In this document: piece after piece, positions 26,690 to 38,276 of the stretch
Layout of the letters: each line of letters begins with the position of its first letter
Position numbering within the stretch: position 1 is the stretch's first letter
DNA from: Viscum album
Lineage: Eukaryota > Streptophyta > Magnoliopsida > Santalales > Viscaceae
Direction of reading: 5' to 3'
NCBI GenBank assembly: GCA_963277665.1
Contig: OY728152.1
Location: 1,182,416,357 to 1,182,480,356 of the forward strand
Length of the DNA stretch: 64,000 nucleotides
The notes under the pieces: model-generated
What the model was told of the DNA's origin: nothing
The model's database searches: none
The model's input: only the letters and a program-made list of their open reading frames with translations
Made by a program: the position numbers and the translations under genes

Positions 26690-29600
26690 TATTATTTATA
26701 AAGAACAACTGTAGGAGATCATTTTTAAATTTTAAATTTTCAAAAATATTTTACCTAAAATGATGAGAAGGTTTTCTTGAATCTTCCCTCTATGTTTGTA
26801 TTATAAATTAATGTTAAAAATTATTTCTAAATTAACTTTTTATGTTTTAAAATTTATTTCCCTTTTAATTTTCAATTGTATTATCAATAAGAAGATTTAT
26901 TTTAGACTCATTATACTCTAATATTTATATATAATTTTTTTTAATGATCTCCTAGTATCAAACAATTCGATTATTGATCCCTAATGATGTGATAAATTTC
27001 GATTAAATATCATAATGGATGTTTTTCATTTACATCATTATCATACATAGTTTCATTTCTTACCCTGGGTGTAAAGACCCAACCCTAGTTTCCATGATCC
27101 AGGGCCTTAATTCATTTCATTGGTATGATTACAAGAATGTCATATCTCAATTTAAAGAACACTTAAGTTGTTTTTTGAAAAAAAAAATAAATACATTAGT
27201 TCAAAATTACAACATGAAAGGAAATAGAATATATAAATTCCTTTGACAACATCCATAACTCAAAGTTTATCTATATATACCATTCATAGTATTCCTCTTC
27301 ATGTCCATGTAAAATGAAACATAAGAAATTAGTGTTCTCCAATTCATTGTAAGGGTAAGAAATACAATGCAATATATCCTAATAATAACACTTAGGAATG
27401 GTGAATAACTAAAACACATTCCTTGAAAATTAAACTCAGACACATTATTGAAGGAATAAGAGATCGATAAATAATTCAATTAATAAATAATAACCATGTG
27501 TATTATACTAGTATAATATCTTCAGGATATTTCAATTGTTAGTTTCATAATGAGTGAATTCCTAATGTCATACATCATAACCACACTTTCAAGGCCTCGT
27601 TCCATGACCATAAACAATGATTTTATCAAGGCCTTGTGCCAAGATCGTAGTTTGTCTCATGAGACCTACTAATGAATTAAGGGTCTATATCTGTCCACAA
27701 CAATAACATACTACCTCCAATGAATTATTCATATGAATGGGGATAAAAATAGAAAACAAATAAATTTATATTCAAACTATGATATTTGATTTTGATAACA
27801 TTCCCCAAACATTAAGCATAAACACTAACTTTCCGAGTAAACTGGTGAATGGTGTCAAGATAGCACATCCCTAGTCAAACTAATCATAAACCATTAGACT
27901 AAATATGGTATATATTATTATAAATGATTAATCCTAATAATAAACAATAATCATCAAGAGTGTTGAAATATATGAATACTTTGATATAAAATCATTGTGT
28001 AATTCTTGAGATAAATACTCTTTTACTTTGAAAAGTAGAGTTATTTTGGAAAATTCATTGTATTAAACCAGAAGTGAAGAAATATTGTATTATAAATATA
28101 AAATTAGTGATTTTATAATGATAATGGTTTCTAAAATATATTTTTGAGTGCCCCTAAAAATATGTAATAATTTGACAAATTCCCTGGAATGAGGCTTGTA
28201 TTTCAAGAAGAATTTTTAAGAGATCCTTTTAAAAAATATATATCCCCATAAATGAAAGTAGGATTCTAGATGGTGAACATATAGAGAACATTGAAAAATA
28301 ATTTATGATGATTTAATAGGAATAAATAATTAATTAGTTGACTATAGTAGAGAATAAGACTAACTCGAACCAAAATGGAGGTTCGAGTTGAAAACCCGGA
28401 CCTTATGTTTCGTGGTGGTCTTCACTAGATCTTAGTGTCCTGGATAGCCAACATAAATTCATTAAATAGTATTTATAGGACATATTTATTTATTTTATTG
28501 ATTTATAATATCCTTGTTAATTTCATTAATGTCATTTTTGGGGTTATTGAGATTCAATTGTTTTTTGAACGGGTTTTCATCCATTGTATTCATAACTGGT
28601 TTACATCAATACATGTAAAGATAAACATGTAAGATGAGAATGGATTCCTAGAATTGAAGTCGTATTTTATTTTTTATCATACACAATATTAATTGGTTAT
28701 CAAATTTTTTTTTATTGGGTGTCTATATGAATCGTTAAATAAAACTTTAATGATAATTCTTTGAGTTAATTGGTGGTTTTTGATATGAAATAACACAATT
28801 TGATATATAAATTATTTTCATGCATACAAAAAGATTCCAGAATATTAAATATGTTAAAATAAAAATATTATTCCATTTTTCCTCCAAAAAAATGGTTTCA
28901 TGAAATAATTGAAGAAGGTAATAGAAATTGAATACTCATTTTCCTTGAATGTGATACATTAACACATCTGAGATGGTGTTTTCATTTCTAGTATTAAAGA
29001 AGGTGAAAGGAGAGATGGTATTGAATTATTAAATTATATTATAAAAAATTCATTTATATGTACTGTACTAGAGTTATCAAACAAAATTTTTTAAAGAAGG
29101 TGAGGAAAAAAGAATAAAAGAAAAGAACTCAAAATAAATGAAACAAAACGGGGAACTTACCTCTTGAAGTTATCTTCCTTGAGAGCCTCTTCAGGGGAGT
29201 GGTTTGGTACATTTTTTGAGACCAAGGGATTATATACTTGTGGGAGGATCTTGGGATGATATTATAGCATAATTTACTCAAGGAATAAGGATTTATGGGA
29301 GTGATGAAGTGGGAGTGGGGGGGGGGGGGGTGGGGGTTATAGTGGAGGAAAACAATGATTTTTTAATATCCAATTCAATATTTTAGTATTTCTACCATGA
29401 TAACCAATAGTGTTGATTAATGGGACCCAAAATAGTAATAAGTGATGTTTAGATCAATCCAAGTGTGATTACTTTAGACAGGATACTATGAATTGCGAGT
29501 TTAACTAGTAATGTATATATACTTTAAATTATTTGATTTTACTATTCATGAAAAATTCATGTATTTTAGGAAAATACCAAAAATTCACCCAAACCATTTA

Positions 29601-30058
29601 TTTTTGTGTAGAAATCCAAAATGAACCCCATTTTTTGAATATAATTTTAAATATATGATTTAATTAATTTTTAATCAAATTCACAATTTATTAAAAAAAA
29701 TTACAATTTTAAAACTAAAATTCGATTTATATCACATTGAAAAATTATTCATGATGTGATTATCTTATAACCATTATACAATAAAATAATAAAATAATAA
29801 ATTATTCATTATGGTCATATTAAAATTCAGATTACTATTCATAATGGTATGTTACTATTCACCAAAAATTATGTTCATCTTATCAGACTCTAAATATCTT
29901 AATTAGTGCAACCATGTATGTAATTTTTTCCAAATTAAAATCAAAGAAGTGGGAAAATTATGTTTACTAGATAGATTATAACAATATGGTGTTTGGTAGA
30001 GACTTAGAGTTTCATGCATTAAATATTAAATTTATATATAAATCCTTGAGGTGTTACA
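26690..30058 (-). repeat. LTR-d, 3' LTR of unit A
   Basis: On the minus strand it begins TGTAACACCTC at 30,058, right after a polypurine tract. It aligns with LTR-e throughout, for example 27,060-27,240 with 46,660-46,840, 27,590-27,700 with 47,175-47,285 and 29,150-29,290 with 48,750-48,860. The far end is not fixed: alignment fades at about 26,690, and TGTAGGAG at 26,711 on the plus strand is a possible true end. A run of 14 G (29,317-29,330) lies inside. A TATA-like element (minus, about 29,236) precedes the transcribed part. Confidence 0.75.
29155..29162 (-). promoter_or_regulatory. Consensus splice donor in LTR-d
   Basis: The minus strand reads AGGTAAGT, a perfect plant 5' splice site, about 70 bases downstream of the TATA-like element. 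LTR-e has AGGTAAAT at the matching place (about 48,747). This may mark an intron in the leader of the element; no acceptor was identified. Confidence 0.35.
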
Positions 30059-30071
30059 TTCTCTTCCCCTT
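30059..30071 (-). other. Polypurine tract before LTR-d
   Basis: The minus strand reads AAGGGGAAGAGAA immediately before TGTAACACC. The matching site before LTR-e is AAGGGAGAAAGAA. Confidence 0.85.
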
Positions 30072-30871
30072 ACAATAATATCAACCATGAAATTACCAGA
30101 ATGCTACTTCACAAAATGATTTGTGTAGTTCTTCATCATAAGGTCTTCCAGCTCCCATGTTGCATCTTCAATTTTATGATATTTACAATGTATATTTACT
30201 AGTCTGGTAATTTAATTCCACAACACATATTCTTTTTTGTCTAGAACATAGATAGTCTCTACACAATATGATAAGTTTGTTTTAATTTCTATACCTTCAT
30301 AAGTGTGGAAAATAATTGGTTCTAGACAGTACTTTCTCAACAATGAGACATGGAACACATTTTGTACGTTAGAATGGTTAGGAAACATTAAAAAATGATA
30401 ATCTAGAGGTCCAAATATCTCCAGAGTTTTAGGAGGGCCAATGTACATAAGCATTATTCCCTTTCTTCGCAAATCTTATAACACCCTTCCATGGAGATAC
30501 ATTTAATAAAAAATTATCTCATACATTAAATTACAAATATGTCCATCGATTATCAACATAGATTTTTTTTTCGTGCTTTGAGAGGCTTAGATATGTTTTT
30601 GAATATTATTTACCATCTCTATTGATTCCTACACAATCTATGGACCCACATGCTTCCTTTCACTGACTTCATCCCAACATGATGGCATATGACATCTCTT
30701 TCAATATAATAATTAATGTGGTTCTATTTAATGCTGTACTGGAAACTATTAGGGTATGAATAATACACAAAATGTAAATACTAATCCCACATATCTTTAA
30801 CATCATGTGAGCATGATCTCAATATGTCATCTCCTGTTTGGATCAATCTTACTGATTTTGTGTTAGTTTGA
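30072..30871 (-). pseudogene. Ty3/gypsy integrase C-terminal part, unit A
   Basis: The minus strand resumes the integrase interrupted by the copia element: QTNTKSVRLIQTGDDILRSC (about 30,790-30,868) is the end of the catalytic core. The open frame at 30,212-30,472 then holds VFHVSLLRKYCLEP, YEGIEIKTNLSY and YVLDKKEYVLWN, the conserved C-terminal and chromodomain-side tail. A stop separates it from NVSPWKGVIRFAKKG upstream. The frame runs to the polypurine tract. Together with 43,131-43,705 it makes one integrase gene cut in two by the insertion. Confidence 0.85.
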
Positions 30872-31156
30872 GGTTGATAATTATTGAGTCAGTAAGGGTT
30901 CCTTATGAATTTTCCTTTCCATTAGGTTTTGAAAATCACAAACACTCTATCTCCAAGAAAATTTCATTTCCTCTAAGATTTATCTTATTATGGAAAATTT
31001 TCTTTCCCTAAGGAAATTTTATCCTTAACTATATGTTCAATGATTTTATAGTTTCTCTTATCATAACACCTTTTATATCTAAAGTCTAAAATCAGTTTCA
31101 TATCTAAAACAATGGAATCATATAAATACATAGAAAAAGAGTATTCTATTTTTAGA

Positions 31157-31690
31157 ATCCAAATTCTCTGAAATTTAGATTCTAAAATCTCTAAAATTCA
31201 GATTCTGAATTCTCAGAAATTAAGATTATGAATTCTCTAAAATTCAGATTCTGAATTATCTGAAATTCAGATTATGAATTCTTTGAAATTCAGAATCCTA
31301 ATTCTCTGAAATTCAGATGCTGAATTCTCTAAAATTCCAATTCTGAATTCTCTGAAATACAGATTCATAATTCTCTGATATTCAGATTTCAAATTCTATG
31401 AAATTCACATTCTGAATTCTCTGAAATTCAGATTTTGAATTCTTTGAAATTCATATTCTGAATTATCATAAATTACATCTCAAAATTCTCTTCAATTCAG
31501 AGTCTGAATTCTCTGGAATTCTGAGCCCAAATTCTTCAGTATTCAGACTCGGAATTCCTCATAATTTTGACTCCTAATTCCTCATAATTCAGACTCCTAA
31601 TTCAAAATATTTCAATTTCCGAATTCTATAGAATTTAGATTCTCATGACTATAGAAATCAGGTTCTGAATCCTTTTGAAAACAGAATCTG
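31157..31690. repeat. Palindromic 23-bp repeat array, LTR A5
   Basis: About 23 imperfect copies of a 23-base unit. The core AATTCAGATTCTGAATT is a near-perfect palindrome with 8-base arms around one central base. The array lies about 250 bases upstream of the TATA box. Equivalent arrays occur in all four copia LTRs of the window. Confidence 0.9.
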
Positions 31691-31936
31691 AACATCCATG
31701 ATTTATATTCTCTATGTGTTTATTTTCATAGAATATGAAATTTATTTTCTATAAACTCTTTGAAATGGGATTTGGTTAAGCAACCTTATTTTTATTACAC
31801 TTGTTAAAATTATGAAATGTTTTTGTACTTTATGTTTCTAACTAACCATTTTATGAGTGACACTTTTATATGTCCCTTCGAGATTCAACCAAAAATATGA
31901 CTGTTGGAGGAGGTAGTCGGCCATTGGAGAAATTTC

Positions 31937-31945
31937 TATAAATAA
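31937..31945 (+). promoter_or_regulatory. TATA box, LTR A5
   Basis: tataaataa, preceded by the palindromic array and followed by a conserved block (gatcactag.gattacatg). Matching boxes are aataaatag at 42,377 in A3, tataaatag at 51,542 in B5 and tataaataa at 62,042 in B3. Confidence 0.65.
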
Positions 31946-32693
31946 GAGCTCATTTGAACGAGATGAATAACAACTGAGACAACATTGATCACTAGTGATT
32001 ACATGCTGATGAGGTAATTTCTAGTGAGAGAGACTCTCATTCCATGTGTGTACTGTACGTCTTGTTCATATTGCTTCGTGCAACACCAATTGTTGCTACT
32101 TATAATCAAGGACTTCCAGGGATATGAAGACATAGTTGTTGACTACATTAATGTTATAGGACTTCCATTGATAGGAATACAGAGGTTCCAACTACCTTAA
32201 TGTACGAGGGCTTGTGGGGATATCATGATAGATTCCGATATTCTTATCAAAGGATTACCCTGGTTTGGGTAAGACATACATTATTGAACGTATAAATCAA
32301 GGGAACTTTATCCAAGGTTATTGGATACCCATCTCATTGGGTTAAAATATTTCATACTTGTTATTTATTTTGTTTCATGTTTATATTATGCTCTGTTTTT
32401 ATAAAGGAAGAAAGTATAATCTTCTCATACCTTCTTATTCTTATGGACTCTGATAAGTTTGATTTTATACGCTTTAAGGTAGAATCATTTCATTTTAAAA
32501 TTTTATTTAGTTTCATTTCTAAAACGATAATTTTGGAACCTTGAAAGATTGTAGAGCTAGGAGGTCATTTGAATTTACATTGTTTAAATTTATTAAATAT
32601 ATTTTTCATTAAGGTTAATAATGAATGTTTTAAAACATACAATTCAACCCCACTTATAATTGAGAATCGAAATTCATATTTCTATCCAACAAT

Positions 32694-32705
32694 TGGTATC
32701 AGAAG
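32694..32705 (+). other. Primer binding site, copy A (tRNA-iMet)
   Basis: TGGTATCAGAAG lies two bases after the 5' LTR and matches the plant initiator-Met site in its first ten bases. It sets the boundary between LTR and internal region. Confidence 0.85.
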
Positions 32706-32851
32706 ATATCTCTGATATAATTATATTCAAATATAAGTTTTTTCACTCATATTTTCATTGTTCAATATATATTTTCCTTTCATAGTATTTTTATCAATGT
32801 TTACACACTTTTTCTATTAACAAGTTTATATGGAATGATATATTCATTTAG

Positions 32852-34000
32852 ATGGAAGGAATGAATGTTGGTTCAATTGTCAATCTAAATCCTACTAGAC
32901 CACCTATAATTGATGTGAATGATTATGAATATTGGAGAGATTGTACGAAGGATTTTTTTATTAATACTAGAGTGGAAAAGTTTGTTATGCTTACCAGAGA
33001 TTACAAGATTCTTGATAAGGAAGTAATAAATTTTAATAATCAATAATAGTCAGAATATCCTCTAAACAACAATGTACGCCATAATTTATTGTGTTCCATA
33101 AATATGAATATATATTGTCAGATTTATTCTTATGAAGATTCAAATTTCATTTGGAAGAAATTAGAGGTTACTAATTTTTGTACATCCAATTTTATAGAAA
33201 CTAGAACTGCTATGGTTAGAGAAGAATATAATGGATTTCTATTCCCTTATAGAGTATCAGTGTGTAAGGAACAAAAAATGATTTTGACTATTGTTAATAG
33301 TCTACAAATCATGGGTGATAAATTCATAGATGATGAGGAACTTTGGAAAAGATAATATATATCATGCCAAATGAGTGGGAATCTAAGAGAACAACTATTA
33401 ATGAGAATACAAAAGTATCTTAAATTACTATTGATGTTATTTTTGGAACTATTCATCAACATGAGAAAATAATGAAAAGATATGTTGATTTGAATAATAA
33501 TAACAAAGGAAATTGATGTGTACCTTTTAAAACTACTAAATTCAAGACTCCTAAAAGGGTTACAAGATCTATGTTTAAGAAAGTCTCTGTTTTATCCGAG
33601 TCTTATGAAAGTGAACATTATGAGAATGAACTAGCTATTCTTGCTCGAAGGATGAACAAGTTAGTCTTTAAGGAAGAATTTTAGTATAGATTTAATAAGA
33701 GATAAAGAAAAGGTAAGTAAGAATATGAAGTCATTTATCATGAATGATAAAGATCATAGCATATAAGGCAAGATTATCCTATGATTAAGAGCAAGTAAAT
33801 AAAGGAAAATCATTCTGGGAAGAATAAATAGAAGTAATACAAAGCTAAAGCTAGGAATTTTCCGAATGATAATGACCCCTGGAGTGACAGTGGTGGGGAA
33901 AATTCTATTTAAACCTTAGTGTATGAATCTTCTGGTTAGAAGAATCTTGGTTTACTAGCCAGATTACCCATTAAAATTCATTGTCTAATGGTTATGGTAC
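32852..34000 (+). pseudogene. copia gag (UBN2 type), copy A
   Basis: Starts at ATG 32,852. TRPPIIDVNDYEYWRDCTKD (residues about 15-34) and, after a stop and shift, NFIWKKLEVTNFCTSNFIET (about 33,145-33,205) match the copia gag polypeptide family (UBN2). The open parts are 32,852-33,046 and 33,089-33,355. The zinc knuckle region (about 33,735-33,780) keeps its spacing, but its cysteine codons have become tyrosine or stop; the histidine remains. The product would be the capsid protein of the particle. Confidence 0.8.
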
Positions 34001-34790
34001 AGAATGCTGAAAAAATAAATAATGTATCCTTAAATTCTAATTATTGTCATAATAAATATTATAAATCCTCAGATGAATAATAATTTTATGATGAAGATTA
34101 TACATTACATAATAATGAATAAGTCTCTAGGTTTTCTATGCTTCATGAGAATGAAAATTATAAACTAAATAAAAAACCTGATAAGGAAAATTGTAGAATT
34201 TCCATTCATACTAAAGAAGTATCAGATCTTTCTAAAGATCATTGTAAAAAGTTTTTTTATTTTAAATATATTTCAAAAAACCATGTGGAAGTTAATTCTT
34301 AGAAGGATAAACTTTCCAAGGATCTTGAAAATATAATTTCTATCAAAAATACTTTAGAGACTAACTCTAGTGAAAAAACTAATGTTTCTAAGGACAAAAA
34401 CATTGTTATTAAACAAATGTCAGAAATTTTTTCCATGAAGAGGGTTTTGTCAAACATTATCTTAGGTAAGGAAAACATTGATAAAAAGTATTCCCAAATT
34501 CGACCATAATTGAATAATTTTGGATTTGGTTTTACTCATTCTAAACTGGTTTTTAGTAATAATTATTTTTTTCCTCAAAGTTCTCAATACTACACTAAAT
34601 GTTAGTATGGCATGAAATGAGGAAAAATTGATCATTAAATAAAATTCTGTCTTTAGGTTTTCATAAAGCTTATTTTTCTAAGAGAACATGGATACCTAAA
34701 ATTTTTCTTTCTGAAGTTTCTGGATCCACGAATGTTTATGTTCTGAAAGGATAACACTATTATTATTAGTAAAATAAAGAAAGTACCAAT
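34000..34790 (+). pseudogene. Spacer between gag and protease, copy A
   Basis: By position this is the serine/lysine-rich region between gag and protease that Sireviruses carry. Frames read as hydrophilic, with runs such as KEVSDLSKDHCKK and KDKNIVIKQMSE, and have stops. No domain is recognised. Confidence 0.5.
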
Positions 34791-34799
34791 AGTAACACT

Positions 34800-36060
34800 T
34801 GATACATGGATAGTAGATGTTCCTGGTACATGACTGGTAACAAAAACTTCTTTGAAAATATTTTCAAGACAAAACGTAGTAAAATAAATTTCGGAGATAA
34901 TTATTTAGTAGAAATTGTTGGTATATGTAACAATATTTTTCTAGGAAAAAAATTTATTTCAAATGTATTATTTGTTAGCGGTCTTAAAAATAACCTTATT
35001 ACCACAAGTTAGTTGTGTGACGGTGTTTATCTTGTGAATTTTATGAATGATAATTTTTTAGTACAAATATCCAAGGAATATTTTTTTCCAATAGGAAAGA
35101 TAATGTTTTCACACTAAACATAGAAGACCATAGAAGCCAGGATATACCTTGTCTCAGTTTATTGGAAGATCATTCCTAGTTATGGAATAGAAGATTAGGA
35201 TTTTGTAACCTTAGGAACCTATTTAAAATATCTATGAAAAGACTAGTTAAGGATCTATCAGAGCATAAATATGATTATTCAAAAGTTTGTGATCCTTGTC
35301 AATATGGTAAAAAAAATAATCAAGTTTTAAATCAATTATTGAATTTTCAACTACGGATGCGTTACAGTTAATGCATATGGATCTTTTTGGTCCAACAAAA
35401 ATTGGAAGGATTGGAGGAAAATATTATGAATTTGTTATTGTTTATGATTACACTAGATTAATGTCGATCTATTTTTAGTAATGAAATCTGATGATTTTGG
35501 TTATTTCTATGTTTTTAGAGCCCATGTTAAGAAAGTGAAAAACCTACCTTTAAAAACTATTCATAGTGATCATGAAGGAGAACATAAAAATTCTGATTTT
35601 GAAAATTTTTGTAGTAGAAAATTCATTACTCATAATTTCTTAACACCAATAACCCCTCTACTAAATGGTGTTGTTGAAAGAAGAAATCGAGTTCTTCAAG
35701 AGATAACTATAACCATTTTGAATGAATCTTCGATAGCTAAATACATTTGGGCTGAAGGTAATAGTACATCTATTAATACTATAAAGTATGATTTTATTAG
35801 ACCTTTTCTTAACAAAAACCCTTATGAGTTATGGAATGTTAGAAAACCTAGATTTTCTTACTTCAAGGTACCTAGTTGCAATGTATTCATTCGGAATACT
35901 AAAGATAATTTACATAAATTAGTACCCAAATATGAAGAAGGAATTTTCCTAGGATACTCCACAAATTCTAAGGAATATAGAGTTTTAAACAAAAACACTT
36001 GTACTATTTAATAAATAGAACACGTCAAATTTGATGAAATTTGTCATTTTATTTTTAAAG
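34800..36060 (+). pseudogene. copia protease and integrase, copy A
   Basis: MDSRCSWYMTGNKNFF at 34,806 matches the copia aspartic protease active site; the DSG motif reads DSR. The pre-integrase zinc region WNRRLGFCNLRNL (about 35,180) and VCDPCQYGKK (about 35,290) follow. The open frame 35,481-36,011 (176 codons) is the integrase core end: IHSDHEGEH holds the second catalytic aspartate, LLNGVVERRNRVLQE the glutamate, and EEGIFLGYSTNSKEYRV the conserved core-RT linker. Stops and shifts separate these blocks. Protease processes the polyprotein; integrase inserts the cDNA. Confidence 0.85.
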
Positions 36061-36339
36061 AATCTCAACTAACGTATTCAGATGTGTTTTAAAAAACTAA
36101 TTATCAACCCAAGATAAAAGATCTTTTTGATAAGGAAAATGTTCAAGAAAATATTTATGAAGCATTTACCCAAGATTATTTCCTACCATATGCTAATGAA
36201 CATGTTTTACAAAACCCAAATCAGTTGTTTCTTAATAATCATTATACTGATAGAATCCATGGAGATGTAAATCAACCTGTATAGACTAGAAGTTTCTTAA
36301 GAAATGAAGTAGAACATCTAGCATTTCTTTCTCAATTAT

Positions 36340-37840
36340 AACCATAAAGAAATTATGAAACTTTAGGTGATGATTATTGGATAAAATCTATGAAAGATGG
36401 GCTAAATGAATTCAAAAGGAATAAAGTCCAGACCTTGGTTAAATAACCTAAGGAAACATCTGTTATTGAAGTAAAATGGGTCTTCATAAATAAGTGTGAT
36501 AAAAATGGAATCATAGTACCAAATAAATCTATATTAGTTTCCTATGGCTATAATTTACAAGAAGTAATAGACTATGAATAAACTTATGCTCTAGTAGCTT
36601 GACTTGAATCTATTTGTATTTTACTTGCCATTGCCACATTATTTTTATTTAAGACATTATCAAATGGATATTAGAGGGGATTTGTTTAATGGTTATGTTC
36701 AAGAAGATGTTTGTTTTATCAACATCCTAGTTTTAAATATACAAAACATTCTGAACATATTTTCAAACTTACCAAAGCTTTATATGGACTTAAACAAGCC
36801 CATAGAGCCTGGTATGATAGGCTTACAATATTTTTCTTACAAAACATTTACATTAAGGGAAATGATGATCCATCCCTCTTTACAAATAATGATAAGAAAT
36901 ATGTTTTGATTGTTAAAATTTATGTTGATGACATTATATTTGGTTCAACTCAGCAATCTTTAACAGATACATTTGTGAATCTAAAGAAATCTGAGTTTGA
37001 ATGGAGTATTATGGTGAGTTAACATTTTTATTGGTTTTCAAATTTCTCAAAATATGGAAGGAATTTATATATACCATCATAATAATATTAAATATGTTCT
37101 TAAAAAGTATTGATATGACAACACTATGTGTATAAGTACTCCTATTGATACCTCAAATTTACATGATCTTGATGATGATGGAAAACTAGGGGACCGAAAA
37201 TCAGTTGAAGGTATGATAGAAAGTATACTGTACATGAAATCTAGTCATACAGAAATAATGTATCCTATATGCTTATGTGCAAGATATAAATCAAATCTTA
37301 AGGATACTCATTTAAAGGCAGTGAAAAAAGATTCACTAATTTAACAGAACCATGGATTTGGACTATTTTATACTTCTTGCAATTATTTTGTTTTAAGAAG
37401 TTTTTATGATGCGGACTTTGGAGGATATTGAATGTATAAGAAATGTGCATTCAGAACTTGTCATTTACTAGGAGAATCAATAGTTTCTTTTTCATGAAAA
37501 AAACAAAACTCAGAAGCACTTTCTACTGCTGAGGCTGAATATGTACCAGCTATAAGTTGTTGTGCTAAAGTGTTGTGGATGCAACACACACTCACAGACT
37601 ACGATGTGAATCTTACCAAAACAAAAATATGGTGGGATAATACTATTTCCATATACTTAAGTAAAACCCCTACAAAACACTATCATGCAAAACACATAGA
37701 TAGCAGGCATCACATTCTTAGGGATCACACACAAAAAGAAGATATAATTCTTCAATTTATCTGAATGCAAGATCAACTTGCTGATATTTTTAAAAAATCA
37801 TTACCCTCCAATAGATTTGAATTGATTAAAAACATTTTGG
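36340..37840 (+). pseudogene. copia reverse transcriptase and RNase H, copy A
   Basis: Blocks in order are IEVKWVFINKCDKNG (about 36,465), LTKALYGLKQAHRAWYDRL (about 36,768), IYVDDIIFGS (36,918-36,947, catalytic DD kept at 36,927-36,932), and in RNase H STAEAEYVPAISCCAKVLW (about 37,525), KHYHAKHIDSRHHI (about 37,675) and an IF-K-LP tail near 37,790. The open frame 36,711-37,022 spans the RT centre. Frameshifts occur near 36,650 and 37,020. This copy retains the catalytic motif but not a continuous frame. Confidence 0.85.
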
Positions 37841-38276
37841 AATGAAAACCATAAGGTAGTCTTCTGTGTTAAATTCTTGATAAAACCTATCTCCTAATAG
37901 AAAAAACTATTTTTTATAATGGAGTACATTTTCTTGTTAGTCAAAAAAAATTTAGTGAAATTTTTTCGTTGTCAAAATTTTATGTATTCAAAATTTTTTA
38001 TAGTCAAATTTTTTTAATCAATGTTTTGTAATCAAACTTCATAAACAATTTTTTTTCTAAATTTTTTTTTAAAAAATATTCTGGAATCAAAAGTTCTCCA
38101 AGAAGAATTTACATCATTATGGATAATTTCCCAAAGAAATCCTAATGGTATGTTTCCTTTCTTAAATTTTCGTATTCATCATTTTACTTGTTGGTGTTTT
38201 ACATTTGTTTTAAATTTTTCGGATTCAGTTTTTTTCTTAAATCTGAATGTTGATCTTAAAAAAACCTCCGAAGATC

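Larger units (their letters stand above)
30872..32691 (+). repeat. Sirevirus 5' LTR, copy A
   Basis: The start is set by alignment with the 3' LTR start (tgttggagattg at 41,379); here the first T has become G. The end, ccaaca, lies two bases before the primer binding site. It holds a palindromic repeat array (31,157-31,690), a TATA box (31,937-31,945) and the presumed R-U5 part that follows. Confidence 0.8.

Noticed and set aside
27071..27110. tgtaaagacccaaccc as the start of a separate plus-strand LTR
   Set aside because: The same sequence sits inside the aligned LTR-d/LTR-e homology with equal flanks on both sides, so it is more likely an internal LTR part; no plus-strand body follows.
31157..31690. 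CRISPR-like regularly spaced repeats
   Set aside because: The units are contiguous, imperfect and palindromic, without unique spacers, and recur in all four copia LTRs of a plant retrotransposon.
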